Part shown: in pieces, positions 1-11,926 of the stretch | Layout of the letters: every line of letters starts with the position of its first letter | How positions within the stretch are numbered: position 1 is the stretch's first letter | Origin: Plotosus lineatus | Taxonomy: Eukaryota; Chordata; Actinopteri; Siluriformes; Plotosidae | Direction of reading: 5' to 3' | Length of the DNA stretch: 64,000 nucleotides | Assembly (NCBI GenBank): GCA_024760905.1 | Contig: CM045729.1 | Span: 84,418,550 to 84,482,549, forward strand | Program-made: the position numbers and the translations under genes | The notes under the pieces: model-generated | Databases searched by the model: none | Told to the model about the DNA's origin: nothing | The model's input: the letters and a program-made list of their open reading frames with translations, nothing else

Positions 1-1110
1 AGAGAACAAAGAGTAGAAGAGGTGACTGTTGAGGACCAGGAAGTAGCAAAGATTAGTAAGCATGAAGTGAGGAGGGCATTGAAGAGGATGAAGAATGGAA
101 AGGCAGTTGGTCCTGATGACATACCGGTGGAGGTATGGAAGTGTCTAGGAGAGGTAGCAGTAGATTTTCTGACAAGAACATTTAACAAGGTCTTAGAGAG
201 TGAGAGGATGCCAGAGGAATGGAGGAGAAGTGTGCTGGTGCCCATTTATAAGAACAAGGGAGACGTGCAGAGTTGTGGCAACTACAGAGGGATAAAGTTG
301 ATGAGCCATACGATGAAGTTATGGGAAAGAATAGTGGAAGCAAGACTAAGGGCAGAGGTCAGCATTTGTGAACAACAGTTTGGTTTCATGCCAAGAAAGA
401 ACACCACAGATGCAGTGTTTGCCTTGAGGATGTTAATGGAGAAGTACAGAGAAGGTCAGATGGAGCTGCATTGTGCCTTTGTGGACCTGGAGAAAGCATA
501 TGACAGGGTGCCAAGAGAGGAACTGTGGAACTGTGGCATGAGGAAGTCTGGAGTGGCAGAGAAGTATGTTAGAGTGGTGCAGGACATGTATGAGAGATGT
601 AAGACAGTGGTGAAGTGTGCTGTTGGTTTGACAGAAGAGTTCAAGGTGGAGGTGGGACTGCATCAAGGGTCAGCTCTCAGCCCCTTCTTGTTTGCTATGG
701 TGATGGACAGGCTGACAGACGAGGTGAGACAAGATTCCCCATGGACTATAATGTTTGCAGATTACATTGTGCTCTGTAGTGAGAGCAGAGAACAAGTGCA
801 GGAAAATCTAGAGAGGTGGAGATATGCCCTGGAAAGGAGGGGAATGAAGATTAGCCTCAGTAAGACAGAATACATGTACATGAATCACAAGGACCCAAGA
901 GGAACGATGATGTTACAGGGAGCAGAGATAAGAAAGGTGGAGGATTTTAAGTACTTAGGCTCAACAAAGAGACAATTCATGGATGTGGTGAAGGAGGACA
1001 TGAAGGTCTTGGTGTAAGAGAAGAAGAAGATGCAAAGGATAGGGTGAGATGGAGGCTGATGATTCGCTGTTGCCTCCCCTGAAGGGAAAAGCCGAAAGGA
1101 AAAGAAGATC
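1..1110 (+). mobile_element. RTE-clade LINE, copy a: RT domain with internal deletion
   Basis: This is a non-LTR retrotransposon cut by the left window edge. An open frame from about 22 to 1016 carries reverse transcriptase fingers and palm: GKAVGPDDIP near the start, the QQFGF block, FVDLEKAYDRVPR, and GLHQGSALSP. The catalytic box reads FADY instead of FADD; the codon at 763-765 is TAC, so the second metal-binding Asp is lost. After KYLGST (about 963) the sequence jumps to the 3' region encoding FMDVVKEDMK, a loss of roughly 400 bases relative to copies d and i. The 3' UTR ending CCGAAAGGAAAAGAAGA matches the other family copies. The copy is inactive. Clade assignment rests on the protein resembling CFDP2/BovB-like RTE sequences. 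Confidence 0.9.
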
Positions 1111-1321
1111 GCAAGGCCAATACTCAATCATCTCATCATACTCTGATCTATGGATGATTTCGAACAGCCAAATGATTTAGACAGATAGACAAACAGACAG
1201 ACAGACAGACGTCTATTCAGTACTAAAGCCATAGGCCCATTATACACTCATAATGGCATGAAAACACTTGTGCGCTTTTTTCTCATACACTCGTTTTTTT
1301 TTTTTTCCAAATAATTTCCTG

Positions 1322-1490
1322 TGAATGTTTTTGGACTATGAGAGGAAGCCAGACTACCTGGAGGAAACCCACACAAGCATGGGAAGAATATGCAAACTCC
1401 ACACAGAGACACCTGAGCTGGGACTCAAACCCAGAACCTTCTTGCTGTGACGCAAACGTGCTGAACACTACGTCATTGTGCCAGAAGCAG
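1322..1490 (-). repeat. V-SINE (DANA/HE1-like), partial
   Basis: Read on the minus strand this holds a tRNA-like head (GCACAATGACGTAGTG, then GGGTTTGAGTCCCAGC as B box) followed by the conserved V-SINE body (GTGTGGAGTTTGCATATTC, GGGTTTCCTCCAGG). The 3' tail is missing. It was probably transcribed by RNA polymerase III through the internal boxes. Confidence 0.75.
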
Positions 1491-1499
1491 TGCTAAGTG

Positions 1500-2045
1500 C
1501 ATTTTTTTCACATTTGGCGATTTGGGACCTACCCCTCTATCTGTAAACTGCACTCTAATTTTCATAATGCTTACTATTTCATGACATGCCGGTCAATCAA
1601 TTACAAGGAGTAAGTATGGTGTAGTGTCTGACCGTCATATTATTGCTGTCTTCTCTTCTGAGATTTTGATATTAACTGGATTTTTAAAACATGCATACAT
1701 TATATCGTGTTAAGACAGATACAGGGAAAAGAATAAAGCCTCAGTGAGACTTCCCTTCTTTATCAGGTGGACCTGCACAACATGCAATATGATTCAGTTT
1801 CTGTGTTGCTGTGAACTGTTTTACTGTAGCTGATTCATCAGGTACAACAATCACACAAACTCAAGGAGACCATCACCCACTAGGGAGGAACCACTCTCAG
1901 CTGTCACTGGTCAAAGGTGGGGTACACCCTCAGCAACTTGCCAGAAGAGACAGGGCCAACACCCACAAATATTCACATTCGCATCCACACCCAGGTAGGC
2001 CTCCGTTAGTCGTTGCCGACTATGGATTTCGCACGTTAGAGAGTC
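1500..2045. other. No gene recognised
   Basis: This is AT-rich sequence without a supported coding region. The part next to 2045 may be the 3' UTR of the minus-strand LINE that ends there. Confidence 0.4.
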
Positions 2046-2050
2046 AAATT

Positions 2051-3282
2051 TTATTGGCTCTTCCGACTGTGGCTGGCAAGACCAATGCGGGAGTGGCAAT
2101 CATGAGTGCATCTGGAGCAGATCGAGTTTGATGATATGGCAAGCCTTCTGCTTGGCTCTCTTTTCCCTAGTAATGGCTTGGATCTTTTCTTGAGTTCAAG
2201 AAAGTGAATTTCTTTTCAAGAGTTCAAGTGAATCTTGAGTTGTTTCTGGAGAGTAGTGCACCATTTGCTGTGATCAGCTGCTATCTCTTCCCAGTTCTCT
2301 GTGTTAATGTTCAGGGCTTTTATGTCACGTTTGCAGACATCTTTGTATCGCAGGTGAGGCCGGCCGACACTTCTCTTGCCTGAGGCTAGAGGTCCTTTTG
2401 AATACGTCCTTCTTCCATCCTACGCACATGACCAAGCCATCAGAGTCTGCGTTGTCTAAGTAATGTGAACAAGGTGGGAAGTCCTGCACGCTCAAGAACT
2501 TGGGCGTTGGAAACTTTGTCACTCCAAGGAATGCCAAGAATTTGACGAAGTGAGCGCATGTGAAAGTTGTTGAGTTTGCACTCCTGTCGGGAGTATGTTG
2601 TCCATGTTTCGCTGCCATAGAGGAGAGTGCTGACAATGCAGGCATTGTACACTGCCATTTTTGTTGGAGTTGTCAGCTTTGAGTTCTCCCAGACGCGGGT
2701 GGTGAGGCATCCCAGTGTTGTAGCAACCTTGCCGATGCGCTTGTTGATTTCGGCATCAAGCGATAGGTTGTCACTAATGGTGGATCCCAGGTATGTAAAC
2801 TGGTGCACGACTTCGAGTTGATCAACGTCGATGTGAATGAGAGGTGCAATTTCCACATCCTGACTCAGCACGTTGGTCTTTTTCAGGCTGATCGTCAGTC
2901 TGAAGTCATTGCAGGCCTGGGAGAACCTGTCCATGAGGCATTGGCGTTCATGCTCAGTGTGTGAAGTCACAGCAACATCATCAGCAAAAAGCATATCTCT
3001 AACAATTTTCTCCCTCACTTTTGTTTTCGCTTTCAGTTGAGCGAGGTTGAAAAGTCGACCATCAGATCTTCTTCGTAGATGTACACCTTCAGTTTGCAGT
3101 TCCAAAAGCGTGCTTTAGAAGCATGGCAAAAAAGATTCCAAAGAGAGTATGAGCAAGAACGCATCCCTGCTTCACGCCACTCTTGATGTCGAATGAGTTG
3201 GACATACTGTTTTCATACTGGATTGTTGGCTTCATGCCATCGTGAAAGGATCTGATGAGGCTGTGAAGTTTAGGAGGCTGAG
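2051..3282 (-). mobile_element. Second LINE type: RT C-terminal half with zinc knuckle
   Basis: Minus-strand remnant of a non-LTR retrotransposon different from the RTE family. From 3282 downward the frames encode VKQGCVLAHTLFGIFFAML (RT palm). After a frame change near 3100 an open frame (about 3105-2440) holds LFADDVAVTS with an intact FADD box, then YLGSTISDNLSLDAEI and YGSETWTTYSRQE. Below 2440 several stops follow. The end keeps a cysteine knuckle ICSRCTHDCHSRIGL just before the stop at 2053-2051. The 5' half is truncated at a poly-T stretch (3290-3330). Decayed and not functional. The clade is not determined. Confidence 0.8.
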
Positions 3283-3344
3283 AAGTTTATTTTTTTTTAA
3301 TTTATTTTTTTTTTTTTTAATTGAACAGGTGATTTAAAAAGGTG

Positions 3345-3515
3345 GGTGGTACAGTGGCATAGTGCTTAGCATATCCTCCTCATAGGAAAAAGGTCAAAGG
3401 AGCTTGCAATTTCCGCATATTATGTTAATTGGCATTATTCCAATGTCAGATAAGATAAGGCTCTATTCTCGTTTTGACCCTACTAGGATTAAGCCTTTTG
3501 GCAAATGAATGAATG
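3345..3515 (+). repeat. V-SINE, degenerate
   Basis: The start GGTGGGTGGTACAGTGGCAT resembles the SINE head, and the end ACTAGGATTAAG...AATGAATGAATGAG is the shared SINE 3' tail. The middle is eroded. Confidence 0.5.
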
Positions 3516-3569
3516 AGTTTACATCATAGTGAACTTAAAATACAAATTACAAATATTGCATTTATGCAT

Positions 3570-3875
3570 ATGTGGGCCTAGTGGTAATGTGCTGCATCAC
3601 TGATTCCAAAGATATTCAAGGTTTTGGGGATTGGGGGTTCAAGCAACACTGGGTTATCGAAGACTCACTGCCTATTGTGAGAGACCTGTAAAAGAGCCAT
3701 TGCTGACTTTTGTCAAGAGTAGCTGTATAGCGGTCAGCGTGCTTTTGCCCTGCAATGGCCTGGCGAGCTGTCCAGGGTGTATTCTTCCTTCGCCTAAAGT
3801 CAGCTGAGATGGGCACCAGCCTCCCCGCAACCTTAATTAGGATTAAGTGGTTACAGAAAATTAATGTATTCATAT
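3570..3875 (+). repeat. tRNA-derived SINE, family A
   Basis: Shares the body of the better copy at 18432: CATTGCTGACTTTTGTCAAG, CAATGGCCTGGCGAGCTGTC, and the tail TAATTAGGATTAAGTGGTTA. The A-box region GGCCTAGTGGTAA is visible, but the B box is damaged. Confidence 0.75.
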
Positions 3876-3984
3876 GTCTATTTGAGCTACTGTATGTTAA
3901 ATTTTGTGTGAAAAGCATATCTTTATTTTAACTCACTTATCATATTATCTAATTTAAGAAAATATGATGTTGTTGTTTTTTCTG

Positions 3985-4130
3985 TTTTTTTTTTTGTTGT
4001 TGTTGTTGTTTGTTTTGTTTTGTTTTGTTTTGTTTTGTTTTGTTTTGTTTTGTTTTGTTTTGTTTATTTGTTTGTTTTTTGGGGTTTATTTTGTTTTTAT
4101 GTTTTTTGTTTTTTTGTTTTGTTTAACTAT
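3985..4130 (+). repeat. (TTTTG)n simple repeat
   Basis: About 11 uninterrupted TTTTG units around 4010-4064, flanked by TTG and T-rich sequence. Confidence 0.9.
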
Positions 4131-4720
4131 GAACAGATAGATTTTCCTCTAGTAGAGAGGCTGACTCTCAGCCAATGCCTCAGATGCTGCTCCCTCTAAG
4201 CATCCTGAGTAACAGCATGGCCTTCATACCTGAGTACCCTCCAGAGGTTAACAGTGCAGCTTACACTTTCAAGGATTTTTCATAGGCTGACAGAGTACCT
4301 TCCAGACACCCCCGCCCCCACCCAGAGGCTAACATTGTGTTATGCACTCCACAGCATTCTCCAAAGTACCCTGCAGAGCCTGGGCTCCCAGGTGCCTTCC
4401 AGAAGCCAATAGGGTGGACTGCACTCCCAAGGTTCTGCAACCTATTACTCATGGAGAGGATGTGTCTTCTCCACCAGCTGATCATAAAGAGCACTTAGCT
4501 TTTCTGCCTATAAACCTTTTATATGTGTTCCAAATCAGGGTGATCTATGTTTTGAATTGTTGACCTGGTTTTAATCATTATTCAGTTTAAGTAAATTAAA
4601 TTCAGTTTAATTTGTATAATGTCTTTTACATTTGGCTTCATCACAAACCAGTTTTACGTAGTAAAAACAAAATTTAAAAAGACAGTAAACATTTCTCCGG
4701 AAGCCTCACACATCTCCATG
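4131..4720. other. No gene recognised
   Basis: Unique-looking sequence. The short open frames on either strand show no domain I recognise. Confidence 0.4.
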
Positions 4721-4724
4721 ATTT

Positions 4725-5010
4725 AGCTTGCAGTGACAATGACAAGAAAAGGAAATCTCTCATTGACAAAAGAAACTTTGAGATTAAACCAGACTCAATT
4801 TGGATGAAACCTGATAACATACAAACCATGCATCAGAAACTTTACCATAGTTTAAAATGGGGTCATTCTGTTTATCTGATATCGTTCATTGTAATCCTGA
4901 ATCATTTTAGTAAAAGAGTTTATATCACCAGAAGTGAAAAGTCACAATTTCCATATGATAATAGTTCCCAAAATATTCACTATTTCAGAGGTAGCATGTG
5001 TACCTCAGCA
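4725..5010 (+). repeat. Interspersed repeat shared with 58255-58590
   Basis: The stretch with GATGAAACCTGATAACATAC and AATCCTGAATCATTTTAGTA has a diverged counterpart near 58470-58590. The family resembles a repeat common in teleost genomes; I cannot name it. Confidence 0.45.
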
Positions 5011-5012
5011 TA

Positions 5013-5208
<196 letters not shown>

Positions 5209-5211
<3 letters not shown>

Positions 5212-5694
5212 GGCACCAAAAAGCACCAAACTCGCCATTCAAAAATTCAAACAATGCATGAGTTGCTGTCTTATTGGCTGTCTCCAAACATCCCACCGCG
5301 CTGGCCTCCCATTGGCCAGGAGGGAGCGGAATCTCCATAGAACTGCACTCATATATGCACTCATGTTGTTTGTCACACACATAAAGGAGAGCTGTACTGT
5401 TGGCTCGTGAGTTTTGAAAGTGCTCATTGCAGATTATTTTTCTGTTAAGTTGTTTAATTCAGTAAATGTTTAATAAATGTGGCGCGCTCCGCTGAATGTG
5501 GGCAAAACACAGCTCATCCGGACCTCCAATCCAGTGCTGTAGTGGTCAAAAAATAAGTGAGTGCACGATGGCAGCGAAGAAACCGAGCCTTGAAACGAAT
5601 CACGCGTTTTACATGTAAAATGCACCTCTACTTACGGAAATTCCAGGTTACGAAGAAGGCTCTACAACGGATTCATTTCGTAAGTAGCAGGCTG

Positions 5695-5697
<3 letters not shown>
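5209..5697. mobile_element. MITE (Tigger/pogo-like), copy 1
   Basis: Shares blocks with 62761-63215: GCGCTGGCCTCCCATTGGCC against the counterpart near 62960, and GGCTCTACAACGGATTCATT near the right end. The right end ATTTCGTAAGTAGCAG is like the terminal region of TA-targeting Tigger MITEs. A different block at 5478-5526 (GCGCTCCGCTGAATG...TCATCCGGACCTCCAAT) recurs near 16211 and 59457, so this copy is a mosaic. No transposase is encoded. Confidence 0.5.

Positions 5698-5778
<81 letters not shown>
5698..5778. repeat. (GT)n(AT)n microsatellite
   Basis: GT units from about 5698 to 5728 pass directly into AT units ending at 5778. Confidence 0.95.
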
Positions 5779-5781
<3 letters not shown>

Positions 5782-6194
5782 TGTCAGCAGTATTGGGAAT
5801 TCCTAAATCTGTCCTTATGACTAAATATCCATAGTAACAGAGTTCAGTTTATTATGATGAGTTTGTGTTTGAGTGCTCAGTAAGTCAATCTAAACTGAGA
5901 CATTTTTTGTCTAATTACACAGTAAGATAAGCTTAATCAGCATCTCCAGTGTGCATTTTTTAATAGTCGTGTCCCACCCATCTCAGATTTACATAGAATC
6001 TGTTTTGTAAAGTGAAAAAGGAGGAGGAGGAAGAGGAGGAGGAGTATTGCCTTTGGCGAAGTTTAAAAGAAGAGAAACAGTAACTGACACAGACAGAATC
6101 TCACAAATGTCTCTAGAACATAGTAATAAATAAGCACTCCTGCACCAGTAGATACCTCCTTCACATTTCAGGTACGTTCTGGTAATTTACTAAA

Positions 6195-8055
6195 CTACTT
6201 AACTAATTTCAGCTGTTTCAAAAGCAGAAGGGAGTACAGGCAGGATGGTGAGCCGAAGGAATCTGGAGAAGCACTTGCAGACCACTATGATGGTGTTAAA
6301 TCCTTGAGAAATCAGTGAGAATCATGTGATGATGGGACATCAAAGATATTGTAAAAGGGGCAGAGGGAAACTGTTCACTTTAGGAAGATTACAAGGCACA
6401 TTGGCAATAGTATAAGTTAAATAGTAGAATCAGTTCATCCTCCATCAGTGACTGCTAATATTTTTTTTTCCTTGAGCAGGTCACAGATGCAATAAATCTA
6501 AGTATGCACAGAGTTAGAAGCAGTGTAGGCCGGCATGGTTAGAAGAAAATGTAATCTTATGAGCACATAGGTGTGGCCAGAAGGATACTCAGGCAGATGC
6601 TATGCTATGATCTCCTCATTAAGTTTCCATTCCAAAGCAATTATGAAACACTCTGCTGACAGAAAGGTCTAGTTGGACAAAGCGCATCATGTGAGAAGAA
6701 CTGGCATGATAATGTGTATGCTTTGGTATCTAGACGACAGGAGACTATGAAATTAAAACAAGAGAAAAAAAAATTCTCTTTGGCTTCTCATGGTTATAAT
6801 GGAGATTAAAGACAATTAATTAATGTTTGGCAACCTACAGTCAATTATACCACTCCTCTAAAATGATCTTAGTAGCCAGCAGATCATGGTTTCCAATTAT
6901 TTAATTATTTAATTCCTTTTGACAGCTGGGAGTTTAGGGGAAAAGTGAGCAACTGAGTACATCTTGGTTGTTTCTCCTAACATTGATCCCTGTGTCTGAA
7001 ATATCCCTACTGATGATGAATGTTAGCTCTGGGTCTGGATGGTTGAGCATGAGTGCAGTGGTGAAGACTGCCTTGAACTCTTTGAATACTTGAGTAGCTT
7101 CATGAGTCTAGACTAGATTTTTACTATAAAGTGAGTAGGCAGGCAAAGTTGTGAATAAAGCACCTGTAAAAATGTGCATCTGAGAAAAGAATGTGAGTAA
7201 ACCTTGACGTTTTCGTTATGACTGCTCAAGGATAGGAGGTCACTGTACCTGTTCTCTACTTGTCACTGATGACCCCCTCAATGCTCCCTAGTGAGGCCCT
7301 CACTAGAATGCTACTTAAGTGTGAAACTTGCATTACTGTGCTTTGATTTGAACCTTTTTCTTGAGTAAATGCTGGCAAACTGGTCTCTCTTGGTAGACAT
7401 GAGTCTCCAGAATGTCATAAAATAGGTAATGTCACGTTGATTGACGGACAAGTGTTTGAGTTTAGTTAGTGGTAGATGTAGTGACTGGAGTCCTTCCAAT
7501 CCTTCATGATGTGCACTGAGCACGAGCTTTGACCAGTATGAACTAAGAATCTCGCAATGATGCTGTTTTCATTCTCTATTTAATACGAGTCGAACCTAGT
7601 ACTACCCAGTTGCATAGGTTCAGGAGCAACAAATGACACAGAACCCTGAAGTGTGTGAAGAATTATTTGCTGTTCACATAATAGTCCATTTAGTCCGTCA
7701 TTGCTCATCCATCCAAGTGAACTCAGTCATCGCATTCTCTTTTTCTTTTCTTTTTCTGTCCACCATACTGCAGTAGTCCAGCACTTCACCAGTGTAAAGT
7801 CCTATAAAGTATATCGTTTTCTGAAGGTCATTCATAGAATAGAGTAGGCATTCAGAAAGAAACCTTGGCATGTGACACCTATGTGTTTTTGGGGATGTGG
7901 CCACTGGTGGATGACATGGCATGTGTAATGTTTCAGGTGCAGCTTTGATTAAAGCTGAGTTCGTAGAGGTGCCATAAGATCCATTGTGTGGTAAAATATC
8001 CTGCCGCATGGCTTCGCAGCAAAGGTGAACACGAATGCAAATGCAGGCCAATAAG
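6195..8055 (-). mobile_element. Gypsy-type LTR retrotransposon relic (gag, RT, RNase H, IN pieces)
   Basis: Minus-strand pieces occur in Gypsy order. At 8050-7700 a frame resembles gag (LYTGEVLDYCSMV region). Near 7470-7320 an RT thumb-like stretch is visible, with YDILETHVYQE standing where Y-x-DD-IL is expected, so an active-site Asp is lost. Near 7110-6960 an RNase H entry reads EFKAVFTTALMLNHPDPEL, followed near 6880 by GNHDLLATKIILEEW. Near 6275-6215 an integrase-like end reads LPVLPSAFETAE. Many stops and frame changes separate them. No LTR pair is recognised. A long-dead copy; assignment rests on conserved-block order. Confidence 0.65.
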
Positions 8056-8274
8056 GCTTTTATTAAAATACACAGGCAGACAGTCTAAAACACATTCCAA
8101 ACTAACTAACTAACTAACTAAATAAATAAATGAAGAAATAAATTACACTAATTAATTCAGCCAATTGCTGTCCTCCTTCCTGCTGATTGTTTGAAATGAT
8201 GTATACGCCCCTTTTTCCTCATTCACACACAAGTTATCAGTGATCCTTTTTTTCAATTACCAGTTAAGGTCAAT

Positions 8275-8960
8275 GATGCCACTCAAATGCTAGCCCAGGC
8301 GGAGTTTTCGGAGTCATGTTTCTTTTAATTTGTTTCATTTGTTGCTTTGTTTGTTCATGTTTTGCACTATGCTCGTCTATGACTGGTTGACCCTACTACA
8401 GCTATAAGATCGGAATGTCTTCAGGCGTATATAATTAAGCACGCTCAACTTCTGAGCTAATATGTTATGGTAGCTCAATGCTAGCTAAACGCATCCCGGC
8501 TACCACTAAGCCCAAGCAGGAAGGGGCCGAACGAAGGTGGACGAACTTAATGCTCAGATTGCAGTGCAGAGGGATCTGCAGGACTGCTCCATGCTGTGTT
8601 TCTGTGAAACATGGCTCGAGGAGCATATACCCGACGAGGCGATTGCACCAGCCGGCTACACGGCCTTCATCCCGTGCGATCCCAAGCGCCAAAGTCGTCA
8701 TTTGGCCCCTTCTCGCTTGGGCTAATTGTTAGACGGGGTGCGGCTAGCATTGAGCTACCATAGCATATTAGCTCAGTAGTTGAGCGTGCTTATTTATACA
8801 CTCCGATCTCCGAGTAAGACACTCCGATCTCATAGCTGTCGACCGGTCATAGACAGGCATAGTGCAAAACATGAACAAACAAAACAACAAATAAAACAAA
8901 TTAAAATGAACAAAGAAACAATTTGACTCTGAGAACTCCGTGACATCGCCCTCAAGGCAG
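8275..8960. mobile_element. Palindromic LINE 5' end with endonuclease fragment
   Basis: Arms at about 8325-8485 and 8743-8910 are inverted repeats of each other (gctagcattgagctaccat on the right matches the complement of the left). They run outward through TTTTGCACTATG-type sequence. The loop (8486-8742) encodes, on +, the start of a LINE endonuclease: MDELNAQIAVQRDLQ, then MLCFCETWLEE (the ETW metal-binding block). The layout is a 5' UTR plus endonuclease start joined to an inverted copy of the UTR. The clade is probably L2/Jockey-like, by the CFCETWL form. Confidence 0.6.
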
Positions 8961-8999
8961 CGCCATCTTGGAGATGTCAATTCAAGACCTCACTCCAAG

Positions 9000-9480
9000 T
9001 TTAATGTAAAAGGACATGAAGCGTAATAAAGTTTATCCTTTTAGTATCGTTTGTCAAACATGCTACAGAACATAAAATCTCACACAGAAACAATCTAAAG
9101 ATTAACTTAGGTACTGTACTGGAATAATAGACTTTAATACGAGTGCTTTACAACAGTATAGGCTGTATAATGTTTAGATTTTATCATCAATAAAAATAAG
9201 GGTAAAAATTTAAGTTTTTCTTAATCATTACTACATTTTACTACATTATTACTGTATTAATGAGTAAGACTGTATATAGAATGTGTTTAAGAAAAATATT
9301 TTAAGCACATGTAATAGATACATAGTATTTTACTTCCGGTTGATCATTTGCACCTGTAATATGATAAATGGGGTTTTACATCCGGGTACAAAACACGCAA
9401 ATTATCTTGATTCGCGAGAAGGGCTGGAACTGAACCCCCACAAATAACGAGGGCCTACTGTATACTGTATTCGACGTGGT
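9000..9480. other. AT-rich, Tigger-like MITE end near 9440-9465
   Basis: No coding region is seen. CACAAATAACGAGGGCCTAC followed by TGTA resembles the outer end of Tigger/MER2-type MITEs. A related end occurs at 40590-40607. The partner end is not identified. Confidence 0.35.
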
Positions 9481-9594
9481 AAGCGCCCAGGGCGTTTAAA
9501 AAAAATTAAAATGGTTGGGTGCTTTTTAAAATGGTTACGGAGTGGAACAGTAAGTGCTTCTTACCATCAAGGTGGAAAACAGAACAATAAAAGA

Positions 9595-9598
<4 letters not shown>

Positions 9599-9650
<52 letters not shown>

Positions 9651-9680
9651 ATAATAATATATATCCATAATAATATATAT
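9599..9680. repeat. (TA)n microsatellite
   Basis: About 25 TA units, followed by short ATATATCCATAATAAT repeats. Confidence 0.95.
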
Positions 9681-9834
9681 GTATGGTCTGGTACCTTTCC
9701 AGTCATAGGATGACTATTGGTGACGTGCCATGAAGGATAACGCCTTGGTTATCATCTTTTTCAGGTTTTCTTTGCAAGGATAGTTCAGTGATTTGCCATT
9801 GCCTTCGGCACAATGGAAATCTACAAGAAAGTTA

Positions 9835-10022
9835 GAACAGCCAATTAGCCTACTGTGCATATTTTTGGACCGTGGAAAGAAACTGGAGTACCCAGAGGAA
9901 ACCCATGCAAGCATGTGGAATGGAGCATGTGCAACCTCCACACAGAAACGGCCAGGCCTGGAATCAAACCCTGGCCTCTTTGCTGTGAGGCGGACATGCT
10001 AACCACTACACCACCGTGCCGC
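9835..10022 (-). repeat. V-SINE, partial
   Basis: Minus-strand reading gives GGCACGGTGGTGTAGTGG, a damaged B box, the GTGTGGAGGTTGCACATGC body and GGGTTTCCTCTGGGTACTCC. The 3' tail is absent. Confidence 0.8.
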
Positions 10023-10059
10023 GCATACATGAAGATTTAAGGGATATATAGATGAAGAA

Positions 10060-10252
10060 TTCTATGCAGCCATAAGGCGGCGGGGGGCGGGGGGCACTAG
10101 CGAGTGTCCACCCCCCTTATGCCGGTCCCAAGCCCGGAGAAATGTAGAGGGTTGTGTCAGGAAGGGCATCCGACATAAAACCAATGACAAACTTGCATGA
10201 TGCAAATCAGAAGTATTACCCCCATACCAGATCGGTCGAGGCCCAGGTCATC
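10060..10252 (+). mobile_element. RTE 5' UTR, inverted partner of copy b
   Basis: Carries the family 5' end (ATGCAGCC) and the conserved UTR (CCTTATGCCGGTCCCAAGCC, CATCCGACATAAAACCAATG). It is joined at about 10252 to minus-strand endonuclease sequence of the same family, so the UTR occurs here in + and at 11085-11245 in -. Confidence 0.8.
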
Positions 10253-11245
10253 CTGTATACTACCATCCTATGCTGTTTGGCAACACTCTCGCCCACTCCT
10301 CCTTTGCAGTCACTGATTTCCTTCAAATTACTTTGCCTACACAAGATGTAGTCTACCTGTGTGCTCCTACCTCCACTTTTATAAGTCACCCTTTGCTCCT
10401 GTTTCTTCTGGAAGAAAGTATTCACCACAGCCATTTGCATCCTTTTTGCAAAATTGATCAACATCTGTCCTTCTGTGTTCCTGTCCTGGATACCAAACCT
10501 GCCCATCACTTCCTCGTCATTGTCGCCTGCACCAACATGTCCATTGAAGTCTGCACCAACGACCACTCTTTCACCTCTGGGGGTACTCTGCATCACTTCC
10601 TCTGTCACTCCAGAATCTCTCCTTCTCTTTTAACTCACATCCTGTCTGTGGGGCATAAGCACTAACAACATTGAACATCACACCTTCAATTTCTAACTTG
10701 AGACTCATCACTCTGTCTGACACTCTTTTCACTTCTAGAACATTCCTGACCAACCCCTCCTTCAAGATGACTCCTACTCCATTTCTCTTCCCATCCACAC
10801 CGTGATAAAACAGCTTAAACTCTGCTCCTAAGCTTCTAGCTTTGCTACCTTTCCACCTGGTCTCCTGAACACACAGTATGTCCACCTTCCTCCTCTGCAT
10901 CATGTCAGCCAGCTATCTACCTTTTCTTTGCATAGTTCGAACATTCAAAGTCCCTACTCGTGCCTTTCCTCTTCTCTCTCTGCCTACGGACACGCCTCCC
11001 GCCTCTCCTTCTTCAACGTCTTTGACCAACAGTAGTCCAATTTCCATCAGCACCCTGTTTATTGACAGCACTGATGGTGGTCGTTGTTAACCCGTTAACC
11101 CGGGCCTCGACCGATCCGGTATGGGGGTAATACTTCTGATTTGCATCATAAAAGTTTGGCATTGGTTTTACGTCGGATGCCCTTCCTGACACAACCCTCT
11201 GCACTTCTCCGGGCTTGGGACCAGCATAAGGGGGGAGAGACACTG
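10253..11245 (-). mobile_element. RTE-clade LINE, copy b: 5' UTR and endonuclease
   Basis: Starts at 11245 with the family 5' UTR and runs down through an AP-type endonuclease: QETRWKGSKARSLGAEF near 10860-10810, SAYAPQTGCELKEKERF near 10660, GADFNGHVGAG near 10550, and VDYILCRQSNLKE near 10330. There is a frame change between about 10610 and 10571. The copy stops at 10253, before the RT region. No RT is present. Confidence 0.85.
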
Positions 11246-11249
11246 ATTA

Positions 11250-11926
11250 GTATATATAAAACAGTAGTCTAAAGCCATCTTTAACAATTGGTCATGAAAA
11301 GTGAATAATTGAATAATTAGGCACATGTGGGCGATTATCAGAAAAAGAAAATAGTTTATTGGATGATTAAGCAAGCCTCACACAGAGCCAGTTCAAGTGG
11401 GGTTAGGTGCAGTTCCAAACCATGCTCAACTCCCAAAATATAAAGGGCTGTGTGGCAATACAGCCTTACATGGGACAGACTGAGGGCGGTTCAGTGTGGT
11501 TTAAATTGACGGTTTTGTGCCAAAACAATTGTGGGCAGTGATGTTCAAAACCACTATTTCTCACCCCTGATGAAATATATATCTATGTTGTCATCAGTTC
11601 GCAATTTTTTTTTGTAAAACCAAGGGTTTTTGTGTTTCCCTTTTTCAAAAAGATTGTATAATTTTCATTTTTGTTCTTTTAAAATGAAAAATCCTGTTTA
11701 TGGATGGACAACACATCCTTTATACACTTGTCTGTATTTGCAGATTTGGTATGGAAGTTATCCAAAACAACTAAAATGTAATGACAAATGAACTGTTTTG
11801 ACATGGTGTTGTGGTATTTTTAGTTATTTAAATAACTACACATTAGTTGTTGATACAGAACAAAGTAGAGTACACTGTTTTTAATCAAATTTATTCTTTT
11901 TAGTGTTGAGACAGTAGTGATCAGTG
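11250..11926. other. Upstream region of lectin gene 1
   Basis: No coding region or repeat is recognised. The sequence is AT-rich; a TATTTAAATA-like string near 11823-11832 lies about 100 bases before the start codon and could be a weak TATA element. Confidence 0.3.
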
